Part shown: piece by piece, positions 54,110 through 61,072 of the stretch
Layout: the number at the start of each line of letters is the position of its first letter
How positions within the stretch are numbered: the stretch's first letter is position 1
Assembly: GCF_003610235.1 (NCBI RefSeq)
Contig: NZ_RAPR01000001.1
Span: 1,612,001-1,676,000, forward strand
Source of the DNA: Catellatospora citrea
Lineage (GTDB): Bacteria; Actinomycetota; Actinomycetes; Mycobacteriales; Micromonosporaceae
Length of the DNA: 64,000 nt
Direction of reading: 5' to 3'
Program-made: the position numbers and the translations under genes
Notes under the pieces: model-generated
Databases searched by the model: none
Told to the model about the DNA's origin: nothing
Seen by the model: only the letters and a program-made list of their open reading frames with translations

Positions 54110-56380
54110 TCATACCCCCACGATGTGTTCGGGCCGGACCGGCACCCTGGTCAGCGCGGCACCGGTGGCCGCCCGGATCGCCGCGACGACGGCGGGTGTG
54201 GACGAGATCGTGGGCGGCTCGCCCACCCCGCGCAGGCCGTAGGGCGAGTGCGGGTCGGCCAGTTCGAGCACGTCCACTGTCATCGGCGGCATGTCCATGA
54301 TCGTAGGGAGCAGATAGTCGGTGAAGGAGGGATTGCGCACCTTCCCGTCCACGAGCTGAATCTCCTCCATCAGCGCCAGGCCCAGTCCCTGGGCGGTGCC
54401 GCCGTGGATCTGGCCGGTGACCGCGGCCGGGTTGACGGCCTTGCCGACGTCCTGCGCGGTGACGATCTCGACGACTTTCACCAGGCCGAGCTCGGTGTCG
54501 ACGTCGACGGTGGCGCGGTGCGCGGCGAAGGCGTACTGCACGTGCGCGTCCCCCTGGCCCGTCTCCGGGTCGAGCGGATGGGTCGGCCGGTGCCGCCACT
54601 GCACCGTCTCCTCGATCGCCTCGTCGCCGAGCACGTCCGCGAGGTCCGCGACGACCTCGCCCTCGGCGTCGACCACCCGTCCGTCGACCAGGCGCAGCTC
54701 GCCCGCGATGCCGTCGACGCGGTCCAGCAGGCGGGTGCGGATCGCCTGGCAGGCGGCGCGGACGGCGCCGCCGGTCATGTAGGTCTGGCGGGAGGCCGAG
54801 GAGGAGCCGGCGCTGCCGACGGCGGTGTCGGCGGGGGCGATGGTGACCTGGTCGACGCCGAGCTCGGTGCGCACGATCTGCGCCTGGACGGTGACCAGGC
54901 CCTGGCCCACCTCGGCGGCGGCGGTGTGCACCAGCACCGCGGGACGGCCGCCGACCAGTTCCAGGCGCACGCGGGCGGTGGCGTAGTCGTCGAAGCCCTC
55001 GGAGAAGCAGACGTTCTTGATGCCGATGCCGTAGCCGACGCCGCGGACCACGCCCTCGCCGCGGGTGGTGTTGGCGGTGCCGCCGGGCGGGAAGTCGGCC
55101 TGCCCGGCCGGCGGCTTCGACTGGACCAGGCGGAGCAGCTCGGCGACCGGGGCGGGGCCCTCGACGAGCTGGCCGGTGGGCATGCGGTCACCGGTGTGCA
55201 GGGCGTTGCGGACCCGGACCTCCACCGGGTCCAGGCCGAGGGCCGCGGCGAGCTTGTCCATCTGCGACTCGTACGCGAAGCACGCCTGCACCGCGCCGAA
55301 GCCCCGCATCGCCCCGCACGGCGGGTTGTTGGTGTAGAGCCCGTACGCGTCCATCACCACGTTCGGCACGTCGTAGGGGCCGATGCCCAGCGTCGCCGCG
55401 TTGGCCACGACCGCGCCGGAGCTGGACGCGTACGCGCCGCCGTCGAGCAGGATGCGGGCCTTCACGTACACCAGGCGGCCGTGGGAGTCCGCGCCGTGCT
55501 CGTAGCGCAGCCGGGCCGGGTGCCGGTGCACGTGGCCGAAGAACGACTCCTCGCGGCCGTACACCATCTTCACCGGGCGGCCCGTACGCAGCGCCAGCAG
55601 GCAGGCGTGCACCTGCATGGACAGGTCCTCGCGCGCGCCGAACGCCCCGCCCACCCCGGCCAGGGTGAGCCGGACCTTGTCGGCGGGCATGCCCAGGCAC
55701 GCGGCGACCTGCTGCTGGTCGACGTGCAGCCACTGGGTGGCGATGTAGAGGTCGACGCCGCCGTCGTCGGCGGGCACGGCCAGCCCCGACTCGGGGCCGA
55801 GGAAGGCCTGGTCCTGCATGCCGACCTCGTACTCCCCGGTCACCACGACCGCGGCGGTCGCGTGCGGGTCGCCGCGGCGGATCGGCACGTGGCGCAGCAG
55901 GTTCGGCCGGTCGGCGTGCACCCGGGGCGCGCCGTCGTCGTGCAGCGCCGCCTCGGGATCGGTGACCGGGTCGAGCACGTCGTAGGAGATCCCGATCGCC
56001 TTGACGGCGCGGCGCGCGGTCTCCGGGTGGTCGGCGGCCACGATCACGATCGGCTCGCCCTGGTAACGGACCTCGTCGGCGGCCAGCACCGGCTGGTCGA
56101 CGTGCTCCAGCCCGTACAGCCGCCGCCCAGGCACGTCTTCGTGCGTGAGCACCGCGTACACCCCCGGGATGCGCAGCGCGGGGCCGAGATCCAGGTGCGT
56201 GATCCGCGCCCGCGGATGCGGGCTGCGCAGCGTCGCCCCCCACAGCATGTCATCGGCCCACAGATCGGACGAGAACGCGAACTCCCCCGTCACCTTCAGC
56301 CGCCCGTCCGGCCGCACCGGCGACGCCCCCACCCCACCCGCCACGGTTGCCGCCAACCCCACATGCACCGTCGCGCTCAC
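54110..56380 (-). CDS. Xanthine dehydrogenase, molybdopterin-binding subunit
   Basis: 756-residue large subunit. It has SPHPRARITHLD near residue 50, QDQAFLGPESGLA, GGAFGAREDLSMQVHA (Mo-pterin binding), PPCGAMRGFGAVQACFAYES and EVGQGLVTVQAQI. The active-site Glu is in YGLRGVGEPPTIS near the C-terminus. The start GTG at 56380 overlaps the TGA of a 45-codon mini-ORF that contains a palindromic repeat. It is separated from the other two dehydrogenase subunits by the 8-oxoguanine deaminase gene, an unusual order. Confidence 0.92.
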   Translation of the reverse strand: MSATVHVGLAATVAGGVGASPVRPDGRLKVTGEFAFSSDLWADDMLWGATLRSPHPRARITHLDLGPALRIPGVYAVLTHEDVPGRRLYGLEHVDQPVLAADEVRYQGEPIVIVAADHPETARRAVKAIGISYDVLDPVTDPEAALHDDGAPRVHADRPNLLRHVPIRRGDPHATAAVVVTGEYEVGMQDQAFLGPESGLAVPADDGGVDLYIATQWLHVDQQQVAACLGMPADKVRLTLAGVGGAFGAREDLSMQVHACLLALRTGRPVKMVYGREESFFGHVHRHPARLRYEHGADSHGRLVYVKARILLDGGAYASSSGAVVANAATLGIGPYDVPNVVMDAYGLYTNNPPCGAMRGFGAVQACFAYESQMDKLAAALGLDPVEVRVRNALHTGDRMPTGQLVEGPAPVAELLRLVQSKPPAGQADFPPGGTANTTRGEGVVRGVGYGIGIKNVCFSEGFDDYATARVRLELVGGRPAVLVHTAAAEVGQGLVTVQAQIVRTELGVDQVTIAPADTAVGSAGSSSASRQTYMTGGAVRAACQAIRTRLLDRVDGIAGELRLVDGRVVDAEGEVVADLADVLGDEAIEETVQWRHRPTHPLDPETGQGDAHVQYAFAAHRATVDVDTELGLVKVVEIVTAQDVGKAVNPAAVTGQIHGGTAQGLGLALMEEIQLVDGKVRNPSFTDYLLPTIMDMPPMTVDVLELADPHSPYGLRGVGEPPTISSTPAVVAAIRAATGAALTRVPVRPEHIVGV

Positions 56381-56514
56381 CCCGCCACCGCCCCACTCCT
56401 GGCGCAACTCTTAAAGAGTCGCGCCTTCCAAAAGGTTCTGAGGCCGCGACTCTTTAAGAGTTGCGGCGGGTAGGGCGGGCGGGGGGCGCGCGAGGGCGGC
56501 ACGGGCTTGGTCAT
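56377..56514 (-). CDS. 45-codon mini-ORF containing the double-hairpin repeat
   Basis: The ATG at 56514 overlaps the 8-oxoguanine deaminase stop (ATGA) and the TGA at 56379-56377 overlaps the GTG of the dehydrogenase large subunit (GTGA). The frame runs uninterrupted through both hairpins of the 67-bp repeat, giving LLKSRGL and LFKSCAR peptides. It is probably a translational bridge that keeps coupling across the inserted repeat. Confidence 0.5.
   Translation of the reverse strand: MTKPVPPSRAPRPPYPPQLLKSRGLRTFWKARLFKSCARSGAVAG
56401..56467 (-). repeat. 67-bp double-hairpin repeat, copy 2
   Basis: Two 25-bp palindromes, 56401-56425 and 56443-56467, separated by 17 bases, matching copy 1 at 37604-37670 in arm sequence and spacing. 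Differences are mostly compensated or wobble positions, while the 17-base spacer differs in sequence. It lies in the only wide gap of the purine operon. Confidence 0.8.
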
Positions 56515-57863
56515 CGGCCGGCCTTCCGGAGCAGGGTGCGGCTGACGCGGGTCAGGTCGCGGGCCAGGGACTCCTCGTCGGTGTGCACGAGGCGGCCGCC
56601 GCGGACGACGACGTCGCCGCCGACGAGCAGCGCTTCGACCCGGGCGGGCGGGCCGAAGACGAGGGCGGCGACCGGATCCTCGATGCCGGCGTGGCCGAGG
56701 CCGTCGATCCGCCACAGGGCGAGGTCGGCGAGCCGGCCCGGCTCCAGGACGCCGAGTTCGCCGTCGCGGCCCAGGCAGCGGGCCCCGCCGGTGGTGGCCA
56801 GGGCGAGCGCTTCGCGGGCGGTCAGCGCGGCCGGGCCGCCGCGCAGCCGCGCGGCCAGCATCGCCTGGCGCAGCTCCGGGCCCAGCTCACCGGCCTCCTG
56901 CGAGGCCGCGCCGTCGACGCCGAGGCCGACCGGCGCGCCGGCGTCGAGCAGGTCGCGCACCCGGGCGATGCCCGCGCCGAGGCGGGCGTTGGAGCTCGGG
57001 CAGTGCGCCACGCCGGTGCCGGTCGCGCCGAGCCGGGCCACCGCGGCGTCGTCGAGGTGCACCCCGTGCGCGAGCCACACGTCGTCACCGAGCCAGCCGA
57101 GCTTCTCCGCGTACTCCACCGGGGTGACGCCGAAACGGTCGCGGCAGAACGCATCCTCCTCGACCGTCTCGGCCAGGTGCGTGTGCAGCCGTACGCCGTG
57201 GGCGCGGGCCAGGGACGCGGCCTCGCGCATCAGGTCGGAGGTGACCGAGAACGGCGAGCACGGCGCGACGGCGACGCGCACCATCGCCGACGGCGACGGG
57301 TCGTGGTGCTGCTCGATCGCGGCCGCGGTCGCCGCGAGCGCGGCGTCGGTCGACTCGACGACGTTGTCCGGCGGCAGCCCGCCCTGCGACACGCCGAGGT
57401 CCATCGAGCCGCGGCAGGCGTGCAGCCGTACGCCGACCGACGCGGCCGCCTCGACCTGGGTCCCGATCAGGTCACCCGAGCCGCGCGGGAACACGTAGTG
57501 GTGGTCGGCGGCGGTGGTGCAGCCCGACAGCGCCAGCGCGCTCAGGCCCGCGGTGGTGGTGACGTACACGAGTTCGTCGTCGAGCCCGGCCCACACCGGA
57601 TACAGCTCGACCAGCCAGTCGAACAGGTTGCTCTGCTGGGCCAGCCCGCGGGTGGCCCACTGGTAGAGGTGGTGGTGGGTGTTGACCAGGCCGGGCGTGG
57701 CCAGGCAGCCCCGGCCGTCGATGACCTGGTCGGCGGGTCCCGCGAAGTCCCCGCCGCCGACCTCGGTGATCCGGTCGCCGTCGACCACGACATGCCCGCG
57801 CGGGTATTCCGCGCCCGCCGCGTCGACGGTCGCGATCGCACAGCCGTTGATGACGGTCCTCAT
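56511..57863 (-). CDS. 8-oxoguanine deaminase
   Basis: 450-residue amidohydrolase converting 8-oxoguanine to urate plus ammonia. Motifs are LVNTHHHLYQWATRGLAQ near residue 65 (HxH metal site), TTAADHHYVFPRG near 115, HTHLAETVEEDAF near 225, AHGVHLDDAAVARLG near 260 and GLGVDGAASQEAGEL (metal Asp) near 320. The family also includes guanine- and triazine-type deaminases, but the QQSNLFDWL and DHHYVFP signature and the operon point to 8-oxoguanine deaminase, which feeds urate to the uricase encoded upstream. Confidence 0.88.
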   Translation of the reverse strand: MRTVINGCAIATVDAAGAEYPRGHVVVDGDRITEVGGGDFAGPADQVIDGRGCLATPGLVNTHHHLYQWATRGLAQQSNLFDWLVELYPVWAGLDDELVYVTTTAGLSALALSGCTTAADHHYVFPRGSGDLIGTQVEAAASVGVRLHACRGSMDLGVSQGGLPPDNVVESTDAALAATAAAIEQHHDPSPSAMVRVAVAPCSPFSVTSDLMREAASLARAHGVRLHTHLAETVEEDAFCRDRFGVTPVEYAEKLGWLGDDVWLAHGVHLDDAAVARLGATGTGVAHCPSSNARLGAGIARVRDLLDAGAPVGLGVDGAASQEAGELGPELRQAMLAARLRGGPAALTAREALALATTGGARCLGRDGELGVLEPGRLADLALWRIDGLGHAGIEDPVAALVFGPPARVEALLVGGDVVVRGGRLVHTDEESLARDLTRVSRTLLRKAGR

Positions 57864-58342
57864 CGAATCCCCGTCTCCGTCACGCCGCCGGCGGCGGCCA
57901 GGCGTACCGCATCCATGATCTTCTCGTAGCCCGTGCAGCGGCACAGGTTGCCGGCCAGGGCCTCGCGGATCTGCGGGTCGGTGGGCTTCGGCACGCGGGC
58001 GAGCAGGTCGTGCACCGAGACGATCAGCCCCGGCGTGCAGAAGCCGCACTGCACCGCCCCGGCCTGCAGGAAGGCCCGCTGCACCGGATCCAGCTCGCCC
58101 TCGGGCGCCAGGCCCTCGACGGTGCGCACGTCGCGCCCGGCGGCCTGCCCCGCGGCGACCAGGCAGGCGCAGACCGCGGTCCCGTCCAGGTACACCGTGC
58201 ACGAACCGCACTCGCCCTGCTCGCAGGCGTTCTTGCTGCCGGCCAGGCCGAGCCGCTCGCGCAGCACGTAGAGCAGGCTCTCGCCCGGCCACACGTCGTC
58301 GGCGGTCCGGGTCGTGCCGTTGACCGTGCAGGTCAGCCGCAT
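57860..58342 (-). CDS. Xanthine dehydrogenase, iron-sulfur subunit
   Basis: 160-residue two [2Fe-2S] subunit. The plant-type ferredoxin cluster lies in KNACEQGECGSCTVYLDGTAVCAC (near residues 38-60) and the second cluster in CGFCTPGLIV and GNLCRCTGYEKI (near 100-140). Electrons pass from the molybdenum site to FAD. It overlaps both neighbours: ten bases with the FAD subunit and ATGA with 8-oxoguanine deaminase. Confidence 0.94.
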   Translation of the reverse strand: MRLTCTVNGTTRTADDVWPGESLLYVLRERLGLAGSKNACEQGECGSCTVYLDGTAVCACLVAAGQAAGRDVRTVEGLAPEGELDPVQRAFLQAGAVQCGFCTPGLIVSVHDLLARVPKPTDPQIREALAGNLCRCTGYEKIMDAVRLAAAGGVTETGIR

Positions 58343-59184
58343 AGGTCCCTCCAGGCCCAGGTCAGGGTGCGCCGGGCCAGGACGGCCAGCGCATGGCGGC
58401 GGTACGCGGCCGTGCCGCGCACGTCGTCGATCGGGGCGGCGGACGCGGCGACCAGCTCGCCGAAGCGCCGCGCCACGTCGGGGTCGAGCGCGGCGAGGGT
58501 GTCCCAGGGCAGTTGCCCGGCGGCGAACAGCTCCGCCTCGACGGCCCGGCGCGGGGTCGGCGCGGCCGAACCGATGCCGGTGCCCACCGTGCGGCGGCCG
58601 GGGTGCAGCGCGAGGGCGAACGAGCTGACCGCGATCACCATCGCGTTGCGGGTGCCGATCTTCGCGAACTGCTCCGGACCCGCGGCGGGCCGCACCCACA
58701 CCGCGGCGATCAGCTCGTCCGGGGCGAGCACGCTGCGCTTGGGGCCGGTGAAGAACTCGCCGATCGGCACCAGGCGGGTGCCGCGCACCGACGCCAGCTC
58801 CACCTGCGCACCGGCGGCCAGCAGCGGCGGGTGGCCGTCCCCGGCGGGCGACGCCGAGCCCAGGTTGCCGCCGAGCGTGCCCCGGTTGCGGATCTGCGGC
58901 GATCCGACCGTGCGCGCGGCCATCGCCAGCCCCGGCAGCCGGTCGCCCAGCTCCTCGATGAGCCGGGTGTACGAGACGCCCGCGCCGACGCGCAGCAGCT
59001 CCCCGTCCATCGCCCAGGTGGTCAGGTCGCCGATGCGGGTCAGGTCGAGCAGCACGCCCGGTCGCCGCCGGTGGAAGTTCAGCTCGACCATCACGTCGGT
59101 GCCACCGGCGAGCGGCACCGCGTCCGGCCGGTCGGCCCTGATCGCCAGGGCGTCGGCCCAGGTCGACGGCGTCATGAAGTCCAT
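58333..59184 (-). CDS. Xanthine dehydrogenase, FAD-binding subunit
   Basis: 283-residue FAD subunit. VPLAGGTDVMVELN near residue 25 binds FAD pyrophosphate; TVGSPQIRNRGTLGGNLGSASPAGD near 90-115 is the second FAD motif. A CO-dehydrogenase-type C-terminal domain ends the protein. It shares one base with the uricase stop (TGATG). Confidence 0.94.
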   Translation of the reverse strand: MDFMTPSTWADALAIRADRPDAVPLAGGTDVMVELNFHRRRPGVLLDLTRIGDLTTWAMDGELLRVGAGVSYTRLIEELGDRLPGLAMAARTVGSPQIRNRGTLGGNLGSASPAGDGHPPLLAAGAQVELASVRGTRLVPIGEFFTGPKRSVLAPDELIAAVWVRPAAGPEQFAKIGTRNAMVIAVSSFALALHPGRRTVGTGIGSAAPTPRRAVEAELFAAGQLPWDTLAALDPDVARRFGELVAASAAPIDDVRGTAAYRRHALAVLARRTLTWAWRDLCG

Positions 59185-60050
59185 CAGGCCGCCCCCAGGT
59201 CCCACGCCGGCCCCGGCGGTGGCGCGTCGTCGCGCAGCACGGTGCCCTCGATCAGGCCGTACGGCCGGTCGGCCGCGACATAGACCGCGTCCGGGTTGTC
59301 CAGGCCGAACGGGGACAGGTCGACCAGGAAGTGGTGCCGGTTCGGCAGGGCCAGCCGCACCTCGGCCACCTCGGGCACCCGCTGGAGCACCCGCTCCCCC
59401 ATCGCGTACAGGGTCTGCTGCAGCGAGCGGCTGTACGTGTCGACGAACGCGCCCACCAGAGCGTCCCGCACCGCCTCGAACGCGGCGTTCCAGTCGACGT
59501 CGGCCGAGGCGAACCGCCAGCGGGCGTCGACCGCCGTGGCGAGGATGCGGTCGTCGGCCTCCGGCAGCGTGGTGTACCGGTCCCGCGGGAAGCCCTTGAA
59601 CATCGAGCCCGTCGTGTTCAGCAGCGTCAGCCCGTGCAGCCCGCCCACGACCCAGGCCTGCTCGGCGGTCGCGGTCACCGTCGCGGTGCGCACCTCGTCC
59701 CCGGCGCGGGCGAACGAGTGGCCGCCCAGGCGCCGCCAGCCGTACGACTCGACGTGCACCTGCGCCTGCTCGATCGCGTCCTGCCCGGCGACGAAATGGC
59801 GGGCCAGGCGCAGGCCGAACTGCTCGATGCTCGCGAAGCCGTCCCGGGCGAACGCGTACACCGTGTTCTTCTGCGTGTCGGTGGGCAGCACGTCGGCGTT
59901 GTCGCCGGTCAGGTGCGTGGCGTCGAGGCGGCCCGCGAGCCGGGTGCTGACGTTGAGGTCGGTCAGCTCGTGGCGCTCGCCGTCGCGGACCACGGTGACC
60001 AGGCGGCACTCGGCCTTGCCGTAGCGGTTGGGGCCCAGTCGGATCGTCAT
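59184..60050 (-). CDS. Urate oxidase (uricase)
   Basis: 288-residue cofactor-free uricase, urate to 5-hydroxyisourate. Motifs are NRYGKAECRL (catalytic Lys12), TGDNADVLPTDTQKNTVYAFA (catalytic Thr), the two T-fold halves, RDRYTTLPEADDRILAT, and LPNRHHFLVDLSPFGLDN near the C-terminus. It is translationally coupled to HIU hydrolase (TGATG). Having its own uricase distinguishes this aerobic route from anaerobic purine degradation. Confidence 0.96.
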   Translation of the reverse strand: MTIRLGPNRYGKAECRLVTVVRDGERHELTDLNVSTRLAGRLDATHLTGDNADVLPTDTQKNTVYAFARDGFASIEQFGLRLARHFVAGQDAIEQAQVHVESYGWRRLGGHSFARAGDEVRTATVTATAEQAWVVGGLHGLTLLNTTGSMFKGFPRDRYTTLPEADDRILATAVDARWRFASADVDWNAAFEAVRDALVGAFVDTYSRSLQQTLYAMGERVLQRVPEVAEVRLALPNRHHFLVDLSPFGLDNPDAVYVAADRPYGLIEGTVLRDDAPPPGPAWDLGAA

Positions 60051-60376
60051 CAGGACCCCCGGTAGGTGGTGTAGCCGAACTTGCTCAGCAGCAGCGGCAC
60101 ATGCAGGTGCCGGTCGGGGTCGGTGACGTCGAAGACCACGGTCACCTCGGGGAAGAAACTGCCGAGCCCCTGGTATGCGGCGACGTCGAAGCGCAGCCCG
60201 TACCGGCCCACCAGCCACTGCTCGGCCGGCACCCAGTCGGCGAGCCGCCCGTCGGTGTTCGTGATCCCGGTCGCCACCGTGACCCAGCCGTACTGCCCCA
60301 GCCGCTGCAACGTCACCTGCACGTCCGCAGCGGGCTCGCCCCGGCAGGTGTCCAGCACATGCGTCGACAGGGTCAT
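60050..60376 (-). CDS. uraH: 5-Hydroxyisourate hydrolase
   Basis: 108-residue transthyretin-related protein hydrolysing 5-hydroxyisourate to OHCU. The N-terminal STHVLDTCRG (catalytic His6), the central YGLRFDVAAY and the terminal YRGS signature are diagnostic. GAGGGG lies upstream of the ATG. A gap of about 93 bp to the upstream decarboxylase gene is filled by a repeat-derived mini-ORF. Confidence 0.96.
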   Translation of the reverse strand: MTLSTHVLDTCRGEPAADVQVTLQRLGQYGWVTVATGITNTDGRLADWVPAEQWLVGRYGLRFDVAAYQGLGSFFPEVTVVFDVTDPDRHLHVPLLLSKFGYTTYRGS

Positions 60377-60404
60377 CGCGGGTATCCCCTCATCGCTCGC
60401 TCAT

Positions 60405-60473
60405 GCCTTCTCCTCGCTACGCTCGTCGGCGGCATGACACCTGCGACATGATTCGCTCGCTGCGCTCGTTCAT
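60405..60473 (-). repeat. GAGCG-type intergenic repeat with 18-codon mini-ORF
   Basis: Resembles 49984-50062: both contain CTCCTCGCT(G/A)CGCTCGTCG and GATTCGCTCGC followed by a CTC(A/G)-CATG end. On the minus strand an ATG overlapping the OHCU decarboxylase stop (ATGA, 60473) opens MNERSERIMSQVSCRRRA, ending in TAG at 60417. A second tiny ORF (MSER) follows just before the HIU hydrolase gene. It is probably an interspersed element tolerated at operon junctions. Confidence 0.55.
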
Positions 60474-60967
60474 GTCCCGAACAACCGATCGAGCCGCAAC
60501 AAGGTGATCGCCGTGAGCTCGTCGCGTACCACCTCGCGCTCGGCGGGCTCGTCGTTGGCCAGCCGCTGCCGCGCCGCGGCGAGCATCTGTTCGGCCGATC
60601 TGCCACTGGCGAAGATCAGGAACACGTGGCCGAACCGGTCCTCGTACGCCCTGTTGGCCTCGACCAGCGCGGCCGCGGTCTGCTCGTCGGCGGAGGCGGC
60701 ACCGGACTGCTCGCGCCGCGACCAGGCCGCCTCGCGGCTCGTGCCCGCCACCCGCTCGCCGATGCGCGGGTGGGCGGCGAGAGCCTGCAGCACGTCCGGC
60801 CAGGACAGTGCCGCGACCGCCCCGGCGGCCACCTCGCGCAGCTCCTCACGGTCGGCATAGGGCCGCGCGGCCGTCACCGCCCGCGCCCACGCACTCGACG
60901 CGTTGCAGGTCAGCAACTCGCGTTCGGCGTCGGGAGCGGGCAGAGCGTTGAACTCGGCCGGCGACAT
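60470..60967 (-). CDS. uraD: OHCU decarboxylase
   Basis: 165-residue helical enzyme turning 2-oxo-4-hydroxy-4-carboxy-5-ureidoimidazoline into S-allantoin. Motifs are FNALPAPDAERELL at the N-terminus, LAAHPRIGERVAG (catalytic His), EQSGAASADEQTAAALVEANRAYEDRFGHVFLIFASGRSAEQML, and a Glu-rich C-terminal helix. ATG 60967 is chosen because family members begin near here; TTG 60979 is possible. It is the first gene of the purine operon, divergent from pucR. Confidence 0.94.
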   Translation of the reverse strand: MSPAEFNALPAPDAERELLTCNASSAWARAVTAARPYADREELREVAAGAVAALSWPDVLQALAAHPRIGERVAGTSREAAWSRREQSGAASADEQTAAALVEANRAYEDRFGHVFLIFASGRSAEQMLAAARQRLANDEPAEREVVRDELTAITLLRLDRLFGT

Positions 60968-61072
60968 GGAATGAGTCAACTGCCCCGCCCCCTGGCGCTG
61001 AAGGGTGAGAAGGACCGAAACTGCAACAAAGCCTGGCTAGGCTCTTTGGAGGTTACGACAAAGGCGGTGCGC
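60968..61072. promoter_or_regulatory. Divergent control region of the purine operon and pucR
   Basis: Contains ACAAAG twice, 32 bp apart (61026-61031 and 61058-61063), an imperfect palindrome AAAGCCT-GGCT-AGGCTCTTT (61028-61047), and CCGAAACTGCA (61015-61025), which recurs in the inverted repeat inside pucR. AAAGGCGG precedes the pucR ATG. These are candidate PucR sites; the promoter elements themselves are not clear. Confidence 0.45.

Noticed and set aside
52775..56473. A 1232-codon open frame on the plus strand over the purine operon
   Set aside because: It is antisense to aceB and the dehydrogenase large subunit. Its composition (Arg, Val, Gly, His runs) is what the opposite strand of a GC-rich gene produces, and it has no domain.
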